64,000 nt of DNA from Lepeophtheirus salmonis (GCF_016086655.4 NC_052132.2:6512805-6576804), one strand, 5' to 3'; shown: positions 48,135-60,989, numbered from the stretch's first letter. Notes: generated by a model not told the origin, from the sequence alone. Program-made: numbers and translations.

Positions 48135-50633
48135 ATGAAGTTTTATCGTTTAATACTCTTAATACTGTTTTATCATACTAAAAGAATCCATGCAATCTGT
48201 TCAAATGTTTACAAGACCTGCGGAAATTGCTCCATTGATCCTGACTGCTTTTGGTGTCTGGACCCACCTGGTTGCATGGACATTGCACAAAATTGCTTTA
48301 ACAAGTATCAAACAGTAAACCAGGTAGATATATTGGATGAAAATGATCCAAAAGTAGCCAATCAACAACAAATATATCCTAAAAAAGTATCGATGAATTT
48401 AATTCCTGGCCAAGAAGAAATCATTGACTTCGTAGTCACTCAGTTCAAAGAGTATCCTGTTGATTTGTACTTTTTGGTGGATCTGTCTTGGAGCATGAGA
48501 GGAGCAAGAGATAACATTGCTATTCAAGGGGAAAACATTGTGAGAGGAATTCGTAAAATTACAAAGGATTTAAAAGTTGGATTTGGGAGTTTTATTGAAA
48601 AAAAATGTACCTCCGTTTACTTCTGTCATCTCTCAATTTAACTGCCCAATGGGCACAACGAATTGCTCAAATCCTTATTCATTTTATCATCAAATGAATC
48701 TACAGAAACTATCACCCAATACATTTAGGTAAAGTTTAATTAAGGATTTTTTGATATTTCTTTTATACTTCCATTTGAAAGGAATTTTTAGGATATGAAT
48801 CTATATTCTCAAAATTAAGCAAACATTATTGCATTTTTTACTAAAAATAATGAAGTAGTTTTTCTTAGAGAGCGTATTCAATCGGCGCCCCTTGGTGGAA
48901 ATGTTGATGAGCCTGAAGCAAGTTTTGATGCCCTTGTACAGGCTATGACCTGTCATAAGGAAATTGGCTGGCGAAAAAATTCACGGAAAATTATATTGCT
49001 TACAACAGATGGGGATTTTCATTTTGCACTCGATGGAAAATTACTTGGCTTACTTGAGCCAAATGATGGACAATGTCACCTAAACTCCTTAGGATATTTC
49101 ACGGAAGAAAAAGTAATGGACTATCCTTCTATATCACAAATAGATGCGATTGCAAGATCTGGGTCTTACATTGTTATATTTGCAGTTACGTCACAGTACT
49201 ATGATGTATATCATCATTTATCAAAGCAAATAAAAGGATCCACTGTTGCGTCTTTGGAAAAGGATGCCACAAACATTGTGGAAATAGTCAAAGAACTCTA
49301 TGAAAAAGTAACAACCACTGTTGAAGTGTCCTTAAAAAACGTAAAACCCAGAGAGAGTAATTACACGGTTAAAATCCTGGCTAATTGTAATGGAGAATAT
49401 GAGGAAACCAAAGTGTGTAATAACATCGATATAGATACTCCAATTAGTTTCAAGGCTATTGTGACCTTAGAGGAATGCTTCACGGGTACAAAAACATTTC
49501 AAATCTCCGTTTTGGGCGTGCCCAAGTCCATGACTGTGGAACTAAAGTCACAGTGTAATTGTGATTGTGAGAGTCACAATGGAACTTTATCCAAAGAATG
49601 TGGATTCAATGGTGTTTTTCAATGTGGAACTTGTTACTGCCATGGGGGCTTCATGGGAGAATCTTGTGAATGTGAATCTAATTTTACAGTGGAGGAACAA
49701 AATGAAGCCTGTCTCGATCCTAATTCGTCAAAGGAGGAAGAGTCAAAGATCTGCAGCTCAAGAGGGAAATGCATTTGTGGGGAATGTGAATGTTCTAAAT
49801 CTTTCTACGGAACCTATTGTCAGTGCGATGATTTATCTTGTCCAATGAATGTCGAAGGGGAAATATGCTCAAGTATTTACTAATGATTTTTTTATGCATA
49901 TTGTTTTCTTTGATACTGTTTTTCCCTTATAGACAATGGAAAGTGTGTTTGCAATCAGTGCAAATGTGAATCTAAATGGGAAGGATTAAATTGTGGTTGT
50001 TCGAAGGAAAATAGTTTTTGTGTCTCACCCTTTAATGGAAAAGAATGCTCTGGAAATGGGAATTGTGAATGTAATGAAAAGTGCAGCTGCAGAGAAGAAT
50101 TTGGAGGGAAATTTTGTCAAATCCTTCCTCAAACCTCTGACTCCTGTTCTCTACTAAAAGAGTGTATGGAGAAAAAGTTATTTGAAGATAATTTTGAAGT
50201 TGAATTAAATAAAGAATGCTCTGTTTTTCAAATTGTATACGTGACGCAAAATGAGTTAAAAACAAGGCTTGAGGGAGACCTCTGTGTGTTAACTCGAAAG
50301 GATGGATGTGTCTATGAATTTAGAACAACACTGACAAAGGACACGAATAGTTTAATTGTCTATGCATTAGAGGATAAAGAGGAACGCTGTCGTTTTTACG
50401 GAGTGAACTACATGCTCATTTCATTATCTACAGTCATAGGCACAATAGTTTTAGGTCTACTGGGGATTCTCATCTATAAACTTTATATAATACATCAAGA
50501 TAAAAGAGAATATGAGAGGTTCTTAGCACTCAAACAAAATCAAAAGTTTGCACTCAATGAAAATGCATTGTACAAGAACCCCATTTCTAAATTTCAAAAT
50601 CCAACTTACCTTCCATCACGGCCAAGCAATTGA
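48135..50633 (+). CDS. Integrin beta subunit
   Basis: Integrin beta chains pair with an alpha chain at the plasma membrane and link matrix ligands to the cytoskeleton. Three exons: 48135-48728, 48869-49872 and 49933-50633 (GT-AG introns), 765 residues once one base of an A8 run (48598-48605) is discounted. Signal peptide about 1-20; PSI domain CSNVYKTCGNCSIDPDCFWC; beta-I domain with the MIDAS DLSWS (116-120), the SyMBS segment NVDEPE, TTDGDFHFALDG and PNDGQCHL; four cysteine-rich EGF-like modules; membrane-proximal tail domain; transmembrane helix about 692-717; tail with NALY (743-746) and NPTY (755-758). Length and domain order are normal. Unusual points: the A8 run puts exon 1 out of frame as given; the two ADMIDAS aspartates after the MIDAS (SMxDD) are G and A; the first NPxY has lost its proline. 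Without the frame correction the chain would end about residue 168. The divergent tail makes assignment to a named subunit unsafe. Confidence 0.95.
48598..48605 (+). other. A8 run causing an apparent frameshift in integrin exon 1
   Basis: GAAAAAAAATG: with seven As the frame passes from FGSFIEK into VPPFTSVISQFNCP, the standard integrin continuation, and stays open to the splice donor at 48729. With eight it stops after HLSI. An assembly error, a real null allele, or transcriptional slippage would all look like this. Confidence 0.85.
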
Positions 50634-50811
50634 GTAATTGTAGGCTATATGTTGTTGATCATCAAAATACTTAAAAGAGGATAATTTTTAGAGTAACAAA
50701 TACATAGAGACGACAAAGGGACATCTATTAACAGTTTCGCATAGTAAGGCTGTAGCAGATTAAAATCCTCAGTCTGCAGAAATGAACGTCAGTTATGAAA
50801 AAGGAAAGAAA

Positions 50812-50925
50812 CAAAAATAAAGGAATGCCTTGAGATACGACTACGAGAACCTGCGAATTTTGATTAAAATACGAGCTCTTCTACTTCAAGTTTAGTTTGT
50901 TATACAATTAGGTAATTTAGGAATA
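50812..50925 (+). promoter_or_regulatory. Candidate polyadenylation signals for the integrin gene
   Basis: AATAAA occurs in 'caaaaataaaggaa' (about 50815) and in 'aggaataaattgc' (about 50919), 180-290 bp after the stop codon. Neither has been tested against transcripts. Confidence 0.4.
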
Positions 50926-53900
50926 AATTGCTTTGACTTACAAACTTTGGTTCAAGAACGAATTAAATTCGTATGTCAAGGTATTTCTGTACATTATTTT
51001 ATCTCTGGTGATTTATAATTTCAACATCGGCTAAAGGAAAGAAGTTGAGTGGTTAACTTTTTATTACGTCATCAGAGTTGAATATTATTTTTCTAGTTGG
51101 AAATGTCGATTATTAACGCAGAAAAATAAAACATAAGTGACGTCAACTTACACCCTTTAATCAGCTGATAACTTTGCTTAGTTATTCGTCAATCTTTTAG
51201 CCTCTGTGTATTTCTTTCTCGATGGGATAATTCTTAGTAAAAAAAAAATACAAGCAAGATAAAAACTTATATAAGAAAAAATAATTCTTATTCGAACAGT
51301 GGTTCTTAAACAGTGTGTATTCACCTGAAAATTATCAAGATCTTCAAATACCAATAATTAATTTGTAATTTGATTAATGAATCAGTTTAAAAATGTATTT
51401 ACGGCTTTGAAAGAAAAATCCTTTAATAAAACTTATAAAAACAAAAAAATTACCAGTTGGAAGGGAATACTCGTTTCAGGGGTAAATAAATATGAATAAA
51501 AAAATTGAATTATAAAGTATGGATTCATTCATTTGATCCTGGTTTAGTAATGTTTACAAGATGGATGATTAAAAAAAAGAGAACAATTTTTCATGGAATA
51601 CAAACTTAACATGCCTTGGTAATTAAAAAATCTTATCATGGATTTTTACCCTCTGCCATCGAAGTTGAGCAGAGGCTATTTTTTTGCCTCTATTTGTTTT
51701 TTTTTTGTTAGTCACCAGGATTACTATAAGAGTTACAGATCGATTTTGATCAAACTTTGTACAAAGATTCTATATGGTCACAGTAAGAGGCAATTAAATT
51801 TTGAGAGGTAAAGATCAAGGTCAATATAGCACAAAACGTAAAAATGCATTTTGTATCAAAATGAGGTACAAAATAATCATTTGATCTTAGGTGAAGCTTT
51901 TGCACTCTATCCAGTGCTCATTTTTAGTTTCTGATTGTATCATATAACATATTATAGGGAATATTGACATTTCTAAGAACTTTCTCCGATGCCGATATGA
52001 TATTGACTGTTTTGCCCAATATATAGGTTTTCTAATTTCGAGCCGATTTATCAGCCCACGTTTATTTTGCACAAAAAATCATAATCTATTATTGAGATGA
52101 CATCCATTTGTTAACTAGGGATGACTCAACATTAATTTACATTTGTAAATATATTTATGTACTTACGATACGTTTTTTTTCTTAAGGAATTATCTATATT
52201 TAATCTTGATTGTGTTTTTAAATAGAAAAAGTATTATGGAACAGCTGAATAAGCATACAAATAAAGTAACTTATGTAATAAATATGAATAACTTAAAACC
52301 CATACTACTAGAGGGAGCACTTTCTTCTAAAAAAAATGTATTATATTATCTTCTCCAAAAAATCGCATGGAAATTCGTCAATCACCTTCAAGTGTTATTT
52401 TCTCGACTTGTACGAACGCTAGAAAGCTTAATTTAAAAAAAAATAATTGTTTATGTTTTACTATATCGAAATATGAATTAATTTCAAGGTCTCAGCCTTC
52501 ATTAATTATTGAATGAGTAAGTATTCAGATTTCAATGGACGACGCAATTTGTTAAAATTTGAGTTAAATATAAATGTTATTTGTTTTTATTATTTTTATT
52601 CTAAAGACTAAAGTATTCATCATTCAGCAAACACATTTTTTTTCATACTCTTATTACCATTCTTTCATTGTTGAGGACAGAACACATATGAAATGATACA
52701 AGTATTGAGTAGTTACGTGTGCTGATGAAAAAGGGAGAGTAATAGTGATGATTTCTTGGAGTGTTATATTCTATATTAGTACAGCAACATTTTTCTCTAT
52801 CCAACGTCTAATTACTCTGGGCTGTGTCGAGTACCACTGGTAATAGATTAAAAAAGGCATAATGGTTGATGAGAGGGTCTTTTTTTACTTCAAGAGTGAC
52901 TGAATGAAAGTGTTCAAATAGAGTCCTAAATATGGGGAATCCCAATTAATTATTCGAAAAACGTCACAAATATAGTTTAAAGAACAGTAAAAAAGTTAAT
53001 TTTACATAATAGGTCCTCACAAAAAGTGTTTCCAGGAACTTTTTTATGCTGCTTTTATACATATGTATATTTAAAAATAAATATAATATCTTCCTTCCAC
53101 TAATGATAGTTTAGATATTGAAGGTTTTCATTTTTATAGCAGTAATTCATTTTCTTCCCTCCATAATCATTTAACACATAAGGATCTTAATTGAGGATTA
53201 TCATTAATCCCGCTCCCGCTTTCTTCTCGCACTCTTCGAAAATCCCATTCCTATGTATTACTCCATCTAACCTAGGAATGTTCATTCAAGTCAACTTCCT
53301 TCTCTAGGAGTCACCATGAATCGAACTTATGCAGATTGAGTTCAAGAGAACACCTTCTGACGAGTAAGTTGTCCACTGAGTTACGTAGCTCCATTGGATG
53401 GATAAGGTCTTTTTGTTGTTTGTGGATCAGTCATCTCTCTGATATGGGAGGGAAACCATGTCCTCATATCATACGTTGCCAGTATTATGACACAATACAC
53501 AAGAGAATGTATTACTTTTCCAGGAAATAAAATAAACGTTTTCATTTACATTTTGTGATTGTGCTATACAGAGACCTTTCCCTCATGTTAAATATAGTAG
53601 ATTCCCTTATGAATAAATAATTATCTCTAAATTTCAGATTTTAAATTTGAATGACTCACAAAATATTGACTACGCTTTATAGTGTATCTCTCAACCTTTT
53701 CAATAATAAAAAGAAATATGGTATTTGGCATATTACGTCATTCCCTCCAATGTTAAACTATTCTTTATTAATGGTAAAAATTTAAAGCATCGTACTTTAA
53801 ACATAGGCCCTCTTCTGTAATATCTACTTTTTTTTGTTAAGAAACTCTTCTTGACTTGACAAAATTCACTTTGGATTTGTTGCAAAACAAGGTTTTGGCT

Positions 53901-54169
53901 TGATTGTATAAGAATATCAAATTTATGACAAATACTTAATCAAGAAAATTTGTTGAGTCAAACGCAAAGATATACATAATAATTTAATAAAATCGAATAC
54001 ATGACAAAATGATGATGATCATATTTTCCTTGTTGATTCATTGTATATTAATACAAAAATATATAAGTAAATTATGAAATAATGATACAAATATTATTTC
54101 AAAAATGGAGTTATAAAGTTATGTCCTTGTTTTTAATTCTTCGATCTAGGTTTATATTAGTGATGAAAA
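50926..54169. other. AT-rich spacer after the integrin gene
   Basis: At 51298 'cagtggttcttaaac' resembles a hAT terminus. 51645-51850 has a CCTCTGC...GCAGAGG inverted pair followed by 'gattttgatcaaactttgta' and 'ttttgagaggtaaagatcaa', which looks like a repeat. A partial family A piece is at 52640-52870 and a tRNA-like stretch at 53307-53392. No gene is seen; frames of 60-76 codons are unrecognised. Confidence 0.45.
53307..53392 (-). other. tRNA-like sequence, possibly a SINE head or tRNA relic
   Basis: The 86-nt minus-strand sequence begins GGAGCTA and ends TGACTCC (6 of 7 acceptor pairs allowing G-T). It has an A-box-like TAACTCAGTGG and a B-box-like GTTCGATTC at the proper end. D-stem and anticodon-stem pairing is poor and no anticodon can be assigned, so it is not called a tRNA gene. 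Confidence 0.3.
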
Positions 54170-54560
54170 TTATTTGTATGTTGGACAAGTTAAAAAAAAA
54201 AAAATCAACATTGACAAACTGATAATTTGATGAATGTTTTTTAGGAGAGCTGATTAGCTCTCATGACGTTTCTTTGGATCAGCTACAATTAACTGTGACA
54301 AGGGAGAAGGAAATAAACAAGGGCCTAGGCAAGAATTACTCACATGTCGATCCTCAATTCTACTCGGGAGTCCAACAAGGACTCACAACTATAACTCTGC
54401 AACAAATCATCAGGGTTAGTCTCCGTCTTTTATGAGTACACATGAACGTTCAATCAGGGTTTGAATATAATATAATATCTGTAGGAAAGGAAGTCCTTTA
54501 ACCCAGGAATATACAATTTATTGTTCAGATTACCTGTTTAAAAAAACCACACACGATTTA
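54170..54560. repeat. Dispersed repeat family A, reversed copy
   Basis: 'gatcagctacaattaactgt', 'gtccaacaaggactcacaac' and 'caatcagggtttgaatataa' are the reverse complement of the phrases in the forward copies. Confidence 0.7.
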
Positions 54561-55374
54561 CATCCCTAGTATGTATAATATATATTATTGAGTGGGAAAT
54601 TTAAGCTAGTACTATCCATATATTATCATTTCTTATTTGACTCATTTTTTTTAGATAGAGTCTGAAGGTCCTACATTTTTAAATTCCATAATATAGTCAA
54701 TGGAACTTTAGATACCTGGAAAAAATACTTTATTTTTGCTTTTTCCAAATGAGTCATTTTTTCTTTAATGTTTTAGATCAAAGTAAAATAGGGAGCGAAT
54801 GTCAAGCTATAAATTTAAGCAAGTATTACTCTTCCTCACTTCATTTTTTTACAAATTTTAATCTTAACAATTAATTTGTTTAAATAAATAGCTCATTCCA
54901 TACTAAGGATATTCTAACCAAGGTCCTTGAACTGTGGTGAAATTGTTGTCCTCTAAACTTCCACGTTTCTTCCCATGGGCATCGTTAGATCCACCAGTTA
55001 CTTTTAAATGGCTTTCCATTTTTATATGCTCTATTTCACTTTTCAATCGCTTATGATCAGTAGAAGGATCCGGAAATTTACTTTTACAATGTTGGTAGTT
55101 GTCTTATTTGATCATTGTGATAATGATCTAATCAACCAGATCCTTTATATATGCAAAGGCTTTACAGTATCGTGGCATGTATGAAATGAGATTAATATAT
55201 AAGGGTAATAAATGACTTATTTCCTTTGGATTATAATTAGAAATACTCCAGTGTCATCTAACGGAGGAGAAAACAATTTCTTTATTCATCTTTTCCTCTC
55301 TAGTAAAGGATGATTGTCTATTCATTATTGTGGATGAAGTACATACAGTGTTATTGCCAACTTACTAAAGTTAA

Positions 55375-55475
55375 ATAGTTGGTATGGTAGAACATTCGAA
55401 GAGCGAACATGTTTCTTCTGTAAACAACGACTAGAGACATCCCAACATTTTTTGTTAGAGTATACTCATATAATT
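55375..55475 (+). pseudogene. Possible retrotransposon C-terminal zinc-finger fragment
   Basis: The plus-strand frame reads SWYGRTFEERTCFFCKQRLE followed by TSQHFLLEYTH, resembling the CxxC...H...H(x)xxC tail of some non-LTR retrotransposon proteins. It is very short and lacks supporting sequence on either side. Confidence 0.35.
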
Positions 55476-55543
55476 AGTATAATGGAACTATACTTGAAAA
55501 TGTTTTCTTTCTTTTTTCAATTTTAAATTGAATCTAGAGGATA

Positions 55544-55726
55544 AAACAGGTACGCGTGCTACTGTTGGCACGCAGATGTATATTTACTGGCACGCACAAA
55601 TTAGAATATATTCTCTTACAGTTTGTGTATGTCTTTTACCATTATTGTTGATAGTGCCACACTCATTGATTATAAATATTGAAGTTGACCCTCTATGTCT
55701 CAAAGGTTGCCTACCCCTGGCATAAA
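55544..55726 (-). mobile_element. hAT-type transposon end (solo or MITE)
   Basis: Read on the minus strand it begins GCCAGGGGTAGGCAACCTTT, the well-known CAGGGGTnGGCAACC hAT terminus, and runs through 'gcgtgccagtaaatatac' and 'gcgtgccaacagtagcacgc', typical subterminal repeats of such elements. The opposite end is not visible. Confidence 0.6.
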
Positions 55727-56451
55727 GAATTGTGTTATTTTTTATCAAGAGAAAATTAATTACATCACTGCAAAAGTACAATTTATTATTCATAAATTTA
55801 TATCCACAAGAATAAGGATTGCTGAAGGATTTTACGATAATAATGTATTTAATACATATGTTCAAAAATTGAAATTAATGTTTTTATAAAATATATAATA
55901 ACGAGGTACAAAAAATTATATCCTGTGTCTTTACTGGGTTTACATTAACATGTTCACTCCAATTGCCATGCAATATCCCACTTGAAAGCTGAGAGCTCCA
56001 AAAAAATTAGAAGAACCAACACTTTTAGACATTTTAATAAAAGTGTGGCACCCTGTAAATTTATGCATTTGTCTCATATGACACCATTCTACTCCTTAGT
56101 TGAAATCTATGAAGATAATTATCCTTTTCTTGAAGGAGGCATTAAAAAAATATTGTCATTATTTTACTCATTAAAAACATAATTGTGTAATGGTTTGATA
56201 TCGATATATAATATGTATACCCCTCTCATTCATTCTCTTTAACACTTTAAAAGGATAAATTTGCATTAGGATTTAGGTATATTACTGATATGACTTTAGG
56301 ACAAACTTTTTCTAGAAAGTTATAAATGCATTTTTGTTTAATCGATTTTTTGGAAAGTAGGATATTGAGTAATTGTATTGTTCAAATACTATTTTATCAG
56401 TTTCTAGGGATATATTATATTGATTGGATGAAATGCATATATTCTTAAAAC

Positions 56452-56640
56452 AGTGGTTCTTCAAATATTTACAGTCTGAGGGCACTTATAATATTACAAA
56501 GGATGTCATTTTCGTTTAAAAAAATGAGCACGAGGAGAGGGCAAGAGCGCAACATACGGTATTACTGAATTAAGAGCCTTGTTACTCCCTAATATAGGAT
56601 TGATTATAATGGGGGGTGGGAGGAGGGAGAAACTGAATTA
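56452..56640 (+). mobile_element. Possible hAT terminus
   Basis: 'cagtggttcttcaaatattt' then 'cagtctgagggcac' resembles the CAGTGGTTCTCAAAC...GTCTGAGG ends of hAT non-autonomous elements. A G-rich patch follows at 56610-56630. No partner end was found. Confidence 0.4.
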
Positions 56641-58045
56641 TTACTATAAAAATATATTAATAATACTATTGTAGCTGTAGTACCCGTCATTGGCCCAAGT
56701 TTTTAGGCATCAACAAACAGACAAACGTTGCTTTAATGATATAAAAGATAACTCTTAAAGAAATTACATGAGTCATTCTAAGTTTTTCATAACCAACTCA
56801 CATAAAAATATTTTTCATTTTGAAGATAAACTTTAGGCCAACGAACTACTTCACATACTCAATCTATCTATGTTCTGACCTCCATGTTGAATCAAATAAT
56901 TATCATAGCTAAGTCCTAAATTTTATTGCAAGTGGGTGAAGAAATAGAAATTACTGTTATGCGGAGGGTATAAAACTTCCATGCAAATATTATAATGAGT
57001 ATTTATAATATTCGTATCGTATATTCTGGGATTGAGATATTTATATATATACTCATTTCCCAGGGAGCACCCATATGAATTATGAGTGAACCTGTACAAT
57101 GTCGATAGGGAAGCGGTCAGAAACCCTCTTCTTAAATTCTATTTTTCAATAAAATGAAGCCATAGTTATCATTAGAATTAAATCTCTTAATATTAACAAT
57201 TTCATTTAATATAACAATTCAGATATGATTCAAAATAATTTATTGGTTCCGGGGGATTTATATTCAACTCTCAATGTCCAGGAGAAAGAGAATTGTAGCA
57301 AACAAAAATGAACATTTCATTATAGTTTCAACTTTGCCATCAAGGATCTTTCAAGTTGTAATTACTAATACTCTCATTGCTTTTATCTAAGAAATCACTT
57401 AATACATTTCTGAGTTTTTTTTAGTCAAATATCTTATTATCTTCTAATCACATCAAAATTTTCAAATCCAAAAACACATTTCCTCTGTCGATAGAACCCT
57501 TCGGTTATTTTGGGAAGAGCAATTACTTTTTCAATTTTGTTTGAATTAATTGAGAGGATGGCTGGCTAAAAAAATGTCTAGTATATCTCTAGAATTTATT
57601 GTTTCCAAATTAAGATAAAGTTCCTGCATTTTCAGCATTCCTTTAGTTTATCAACATTTTTGGATGTTGCTTATCGTAGAAAATGTTATAATAAATAAAC
57701 GTATGGCAATACATATAACTATTAAATAAATTTAGAGAAAATATACTTCCTCAAATGTCAATATAAATAAGACTTTTTGTGCCGCGCCCATATTTTGAGT
57801 AAAATGATCAAATATGAAGTTAATGTACATAATCACCGGACAAGACCACACCCCCACACTAAATTATCTCCAAATTCATATGAATTAATTTCATTATTTA
57901 TATTTCAAATCAGGAGTAAAATATTGGTGATTTAATAGATAAACGGTTTTGTAATCCTATAATGTTGGTTTATGGCAGTCGTCAGGAACTCGATGTAAAT
58001 ATAATTATTTTTTTGAGTCTATACCTATTTAAGCCAAAATATAAT
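56641..58045. other. AT-rich spacer
   Basis: No gene, RNA or clear repeat is recognised. Confidence 0.5.
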
Positions 58046-58589
58046 TTATTAGGGCTGGGAGGTTACGTTAAGCCTAAGATTCGTTACGAACCGCGGTACA
58101 CCCTTCATGGTACTTGGTTCGGTAATAATAAAATGTTTTTTTAAATATAATTAATGTTGCTTTTCAATTTTTTCCATATTTTATTCTTTAATAACTTCTT
58201 TTCTTTACAAATAAATTGTTTCTAAATATAGTAAACTTCTCAAAAAAAAAACAAAGGTTGCTATAAGTACTATTATTCATGAATTTATAATTTATTTTGC
58301 AAAAAAATGAGCGTTTCTAAATTTTCCAGTAATAATCAAGACCAATTAGCAGTTACAATATCTCCATCTGTCGAAAAAATCTTTTGCTTGATGCAAATGT
58401 ACCTGTAGTTACGAAGTATCGTCAAGAAAACACTTGAAAACATTGGGACATTTATCTAAATTATCCCTCCACCATACTTACTGGGCTTTCGTCAACTGTG
58501 ATCCATTTTATAAGTAACTATTCATTTTCTATATATTTTAACTCAGGCTAGTTGGTATCCTATCAATATTTATGGTGCAATACATGTAT

Positions 58590-58712
58590 GGTGCTTGGGC
58601 ATTTACGAGACTTAGTATATGAAATTAAAGTAAACACACTTAGTTATTATTTATCTTCCTTTAATTACTACCTCACTCCCTCTGGCCCCTCTTCCAATCA
58701 GGGGTGCCACCC
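58590..58712 (+). repeat. Direct repeat, copy 1
   Basis: It shares 'ttacgagacttagtatatga' and 'ctccctctggcccctcttcc' with 60300-60424 in the same orientation; about 85-90 per cent of bases agree by eye. Confidence 0.75.
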
Positions 58713-60299
58713 TCCATGTCTAAACATGGTTATCATACTTTTCCCTTTTCAAAAAACAAAAATAAGCAAAATAAACGATAAAAGCAAAAAAATGTACAAA
58801 ATTATAAATTAAATGTAACCATGTGACACATAGAAAGTAAAAATTATTTTTATTTTGATGAACTCAACGCAAGTTTCAGTCGGCTGATAAGGATGATTTC
58901 TGGAGATCCTTTTATTTCCGCTTTGAAAGTTAAGTTGTGCCTAGGCAGAACGGTATACAGAGCCAAATAACACTCTGTTTTTCAAATTCTATCATCCCTA
59001 ACTCAAACTCTCTTTCATTTACGAATTTCCTGAAGTCCAAACTTTGCTGTGGCTGTAATGATTAGTTCCAGAATACGGTATATCAAGAATAATTTCTCAA
59101 GATACATCTGATTTTGAATCTATACGAGGAGGTCCACGATAGAACAAATACTATTATTGAAGTAGAAAGTCTTAATAACATTTTGGGCTCCGATTTCTGT
59201 GCTGAGAGACAAAAGGTTTTCATTATTGATTGTGTAGCTTATTGAATAGAAGCAGTCAAAAACCTTAGGCAACATTTTCCTATGATGTTGCATGTCATTT
59301 GTCCACTCATAGTTTGAAGAGAATAGCAATTCTCTGTCCTAATTACTTCTAAAATACAAACACTCATATCTCTGAAATAAAAATTTTCCTCCTTAATTCT
59401 GATGATCAAAACAATTGATTACTAAGTCGAGCACTTGAATTCAGTCTCAATAATATGGATGTAAAAAGGGATACAATCAATATATCAACAATAATAACGT
59501 TATCTATTCATGGCATATATAACCTCTATAAGGCTATAGGGAAATTTGCTCGCACAACTTAAATGTGTACTGATGAATGAGGCCGCTACACATTTTCGTC
59601 GAGGCCATTATCAATAAAACCTACATAATAATATCAATTTATGAAACCAAATATTAAGATATAATACTATAATCTTATCTACCCATATTCATAATTCTCA
59701 TTAGATTTTTGGCATCTTCTTAATTGTAGATCCTCTTTACATTCCATTAATAATTATTAATTACTCATTCTAAATTGTAAATACTAGACATAATTAAAAA
59801 AAAAAAAGAGTAATGATCCAATACTCAGACCTGTATTTGAGTCCTACTTTTCAGTGTTCAGGTCAAGTCTGAGTCATCATGTTCCGGGGTTTTTGGTTCC
59901 AAGTCCATGAAAAATTAGTAATGTCTGGGTCTACTACTTGTAGTCTCGTCGAATACAAAAACTTCTTTTCCATAAGTTATTCCTTAATCTTTTGACAACA
60001 CTAATTAACTTTTGGACTCAAGTGATTTTGTGATGGCGTAGTGAGGATAAAATGCAAAGGAATAAAATAATAATTATAACAGCTTTGGTTAAACAAAACA
60101 TATATTAAGGGAGGGAGAAATCTCTCTGAATCAAGTAACAACTTTTATAATAGCTTTTTGAACATCTCTGGTCATGACTCATTATCATAAGTGATTTATT
60201 AATCATTAATTTTATTTGGCATTATAGAGTTGGATGACTTTTTTTGATAAAATAAACTTACCTCCTCTCTTTATATAATATACGTCCGTGTCTAAATTG

Positions 60300-60424
60300 T
60301 GGTGCTCAGCCCTTTACGAGACTTAGTATATGAAATTAAACTAAGCACAATTAGTTATTATATATATTCCTTTATTAACTACTTCACTCCCTCTGGCCCC
60401 TCTTCCGATCAGGAGTGTCACCTG
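60300..60424 (+). repeat. Direct repeat, copy 2
   Basis: This is the partner of 58590-58712, starting at 'ggtgctcagccctttacgag' and ending 'gatcaggagtgtcacc'. Confidence 0.75.
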
Positions 60425-60989
60425 TAACCGGATTACTACAGATATTTATGACATGAAATATAAGTTCGATATTCTAAAATTAATAATGTATGTTACCATT
60501 ATAAAGAATGATAAAAAAAGTAAAAAATAACCATAATTAAATAGTCCCTAAATATTTAATATGTGATTATATATAAATGCGTACCGCACCGAGAGTAAAA
60601 ACGAACCGAACCAAACTGCAGCACAACTCCGTACCTTACGGCCTTAGAATGTACGTTTCAAAAGTAGCCATTCCCAAAAAGATTGTCGTTACTACATAAA
60701 TTACAGGAGAAGTGAGGTGTCATCCCCCCCCGCTACGTCCAACCAGTGGTATATACCCTGAAGTATTACTTTTTGATTCACAGAAAATATATAAAATTTA
60801 TCATCGACGGAATAAATACTTATTAAATATGCCAAAAAAAAGAAAAGAAAGAAACTTACAGTAAAATTTGATTAAATGAGCAATTGTAAGAAAAAAGTTT
60901 TTTTAAACAAATTAATAGTAATTTATTCTTTTATGTTTTTATATATAAAAATAGTAGCTTCCTTAGCTATTATGAAAAGAATAATGATA

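Larger units (their letters stand above)
58046..60650. mobile_element. Possible degraded hAT element with an internal direct repeat
   Basis: 'agggctgggaggttacgtta' with 'gaaccgcggtacaccc' and 'ggtacttggttcggta' at 58050-58130 resembles a hAT terminus. An inverted counterpart with 'gtaccgcaccgag', 'gaaccgaaccaaa' and 'ccgtaccttacggcctta' lies at 60578-60648. Between them a ~125-bp direct repeat occurs at 58590-58712 and 60300-60424. No transposase is recognisable, so the outer boundaries are an inference. Confidence 0.4.

Noticed and set aside
49561..49848. 95-codon plus-strand frame inside integrin exon 2
   Set aside because: It is an alternative frame of the cysteine-rich EGF-like coding region.
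51645..51680. CCTCTGC...GCAGAGG inverted pair as a possible terminator or RNA hairpin
   Set aside because: It belongs to a repeat-like segment, and rho-independent terminators are not expected in an animal genome.
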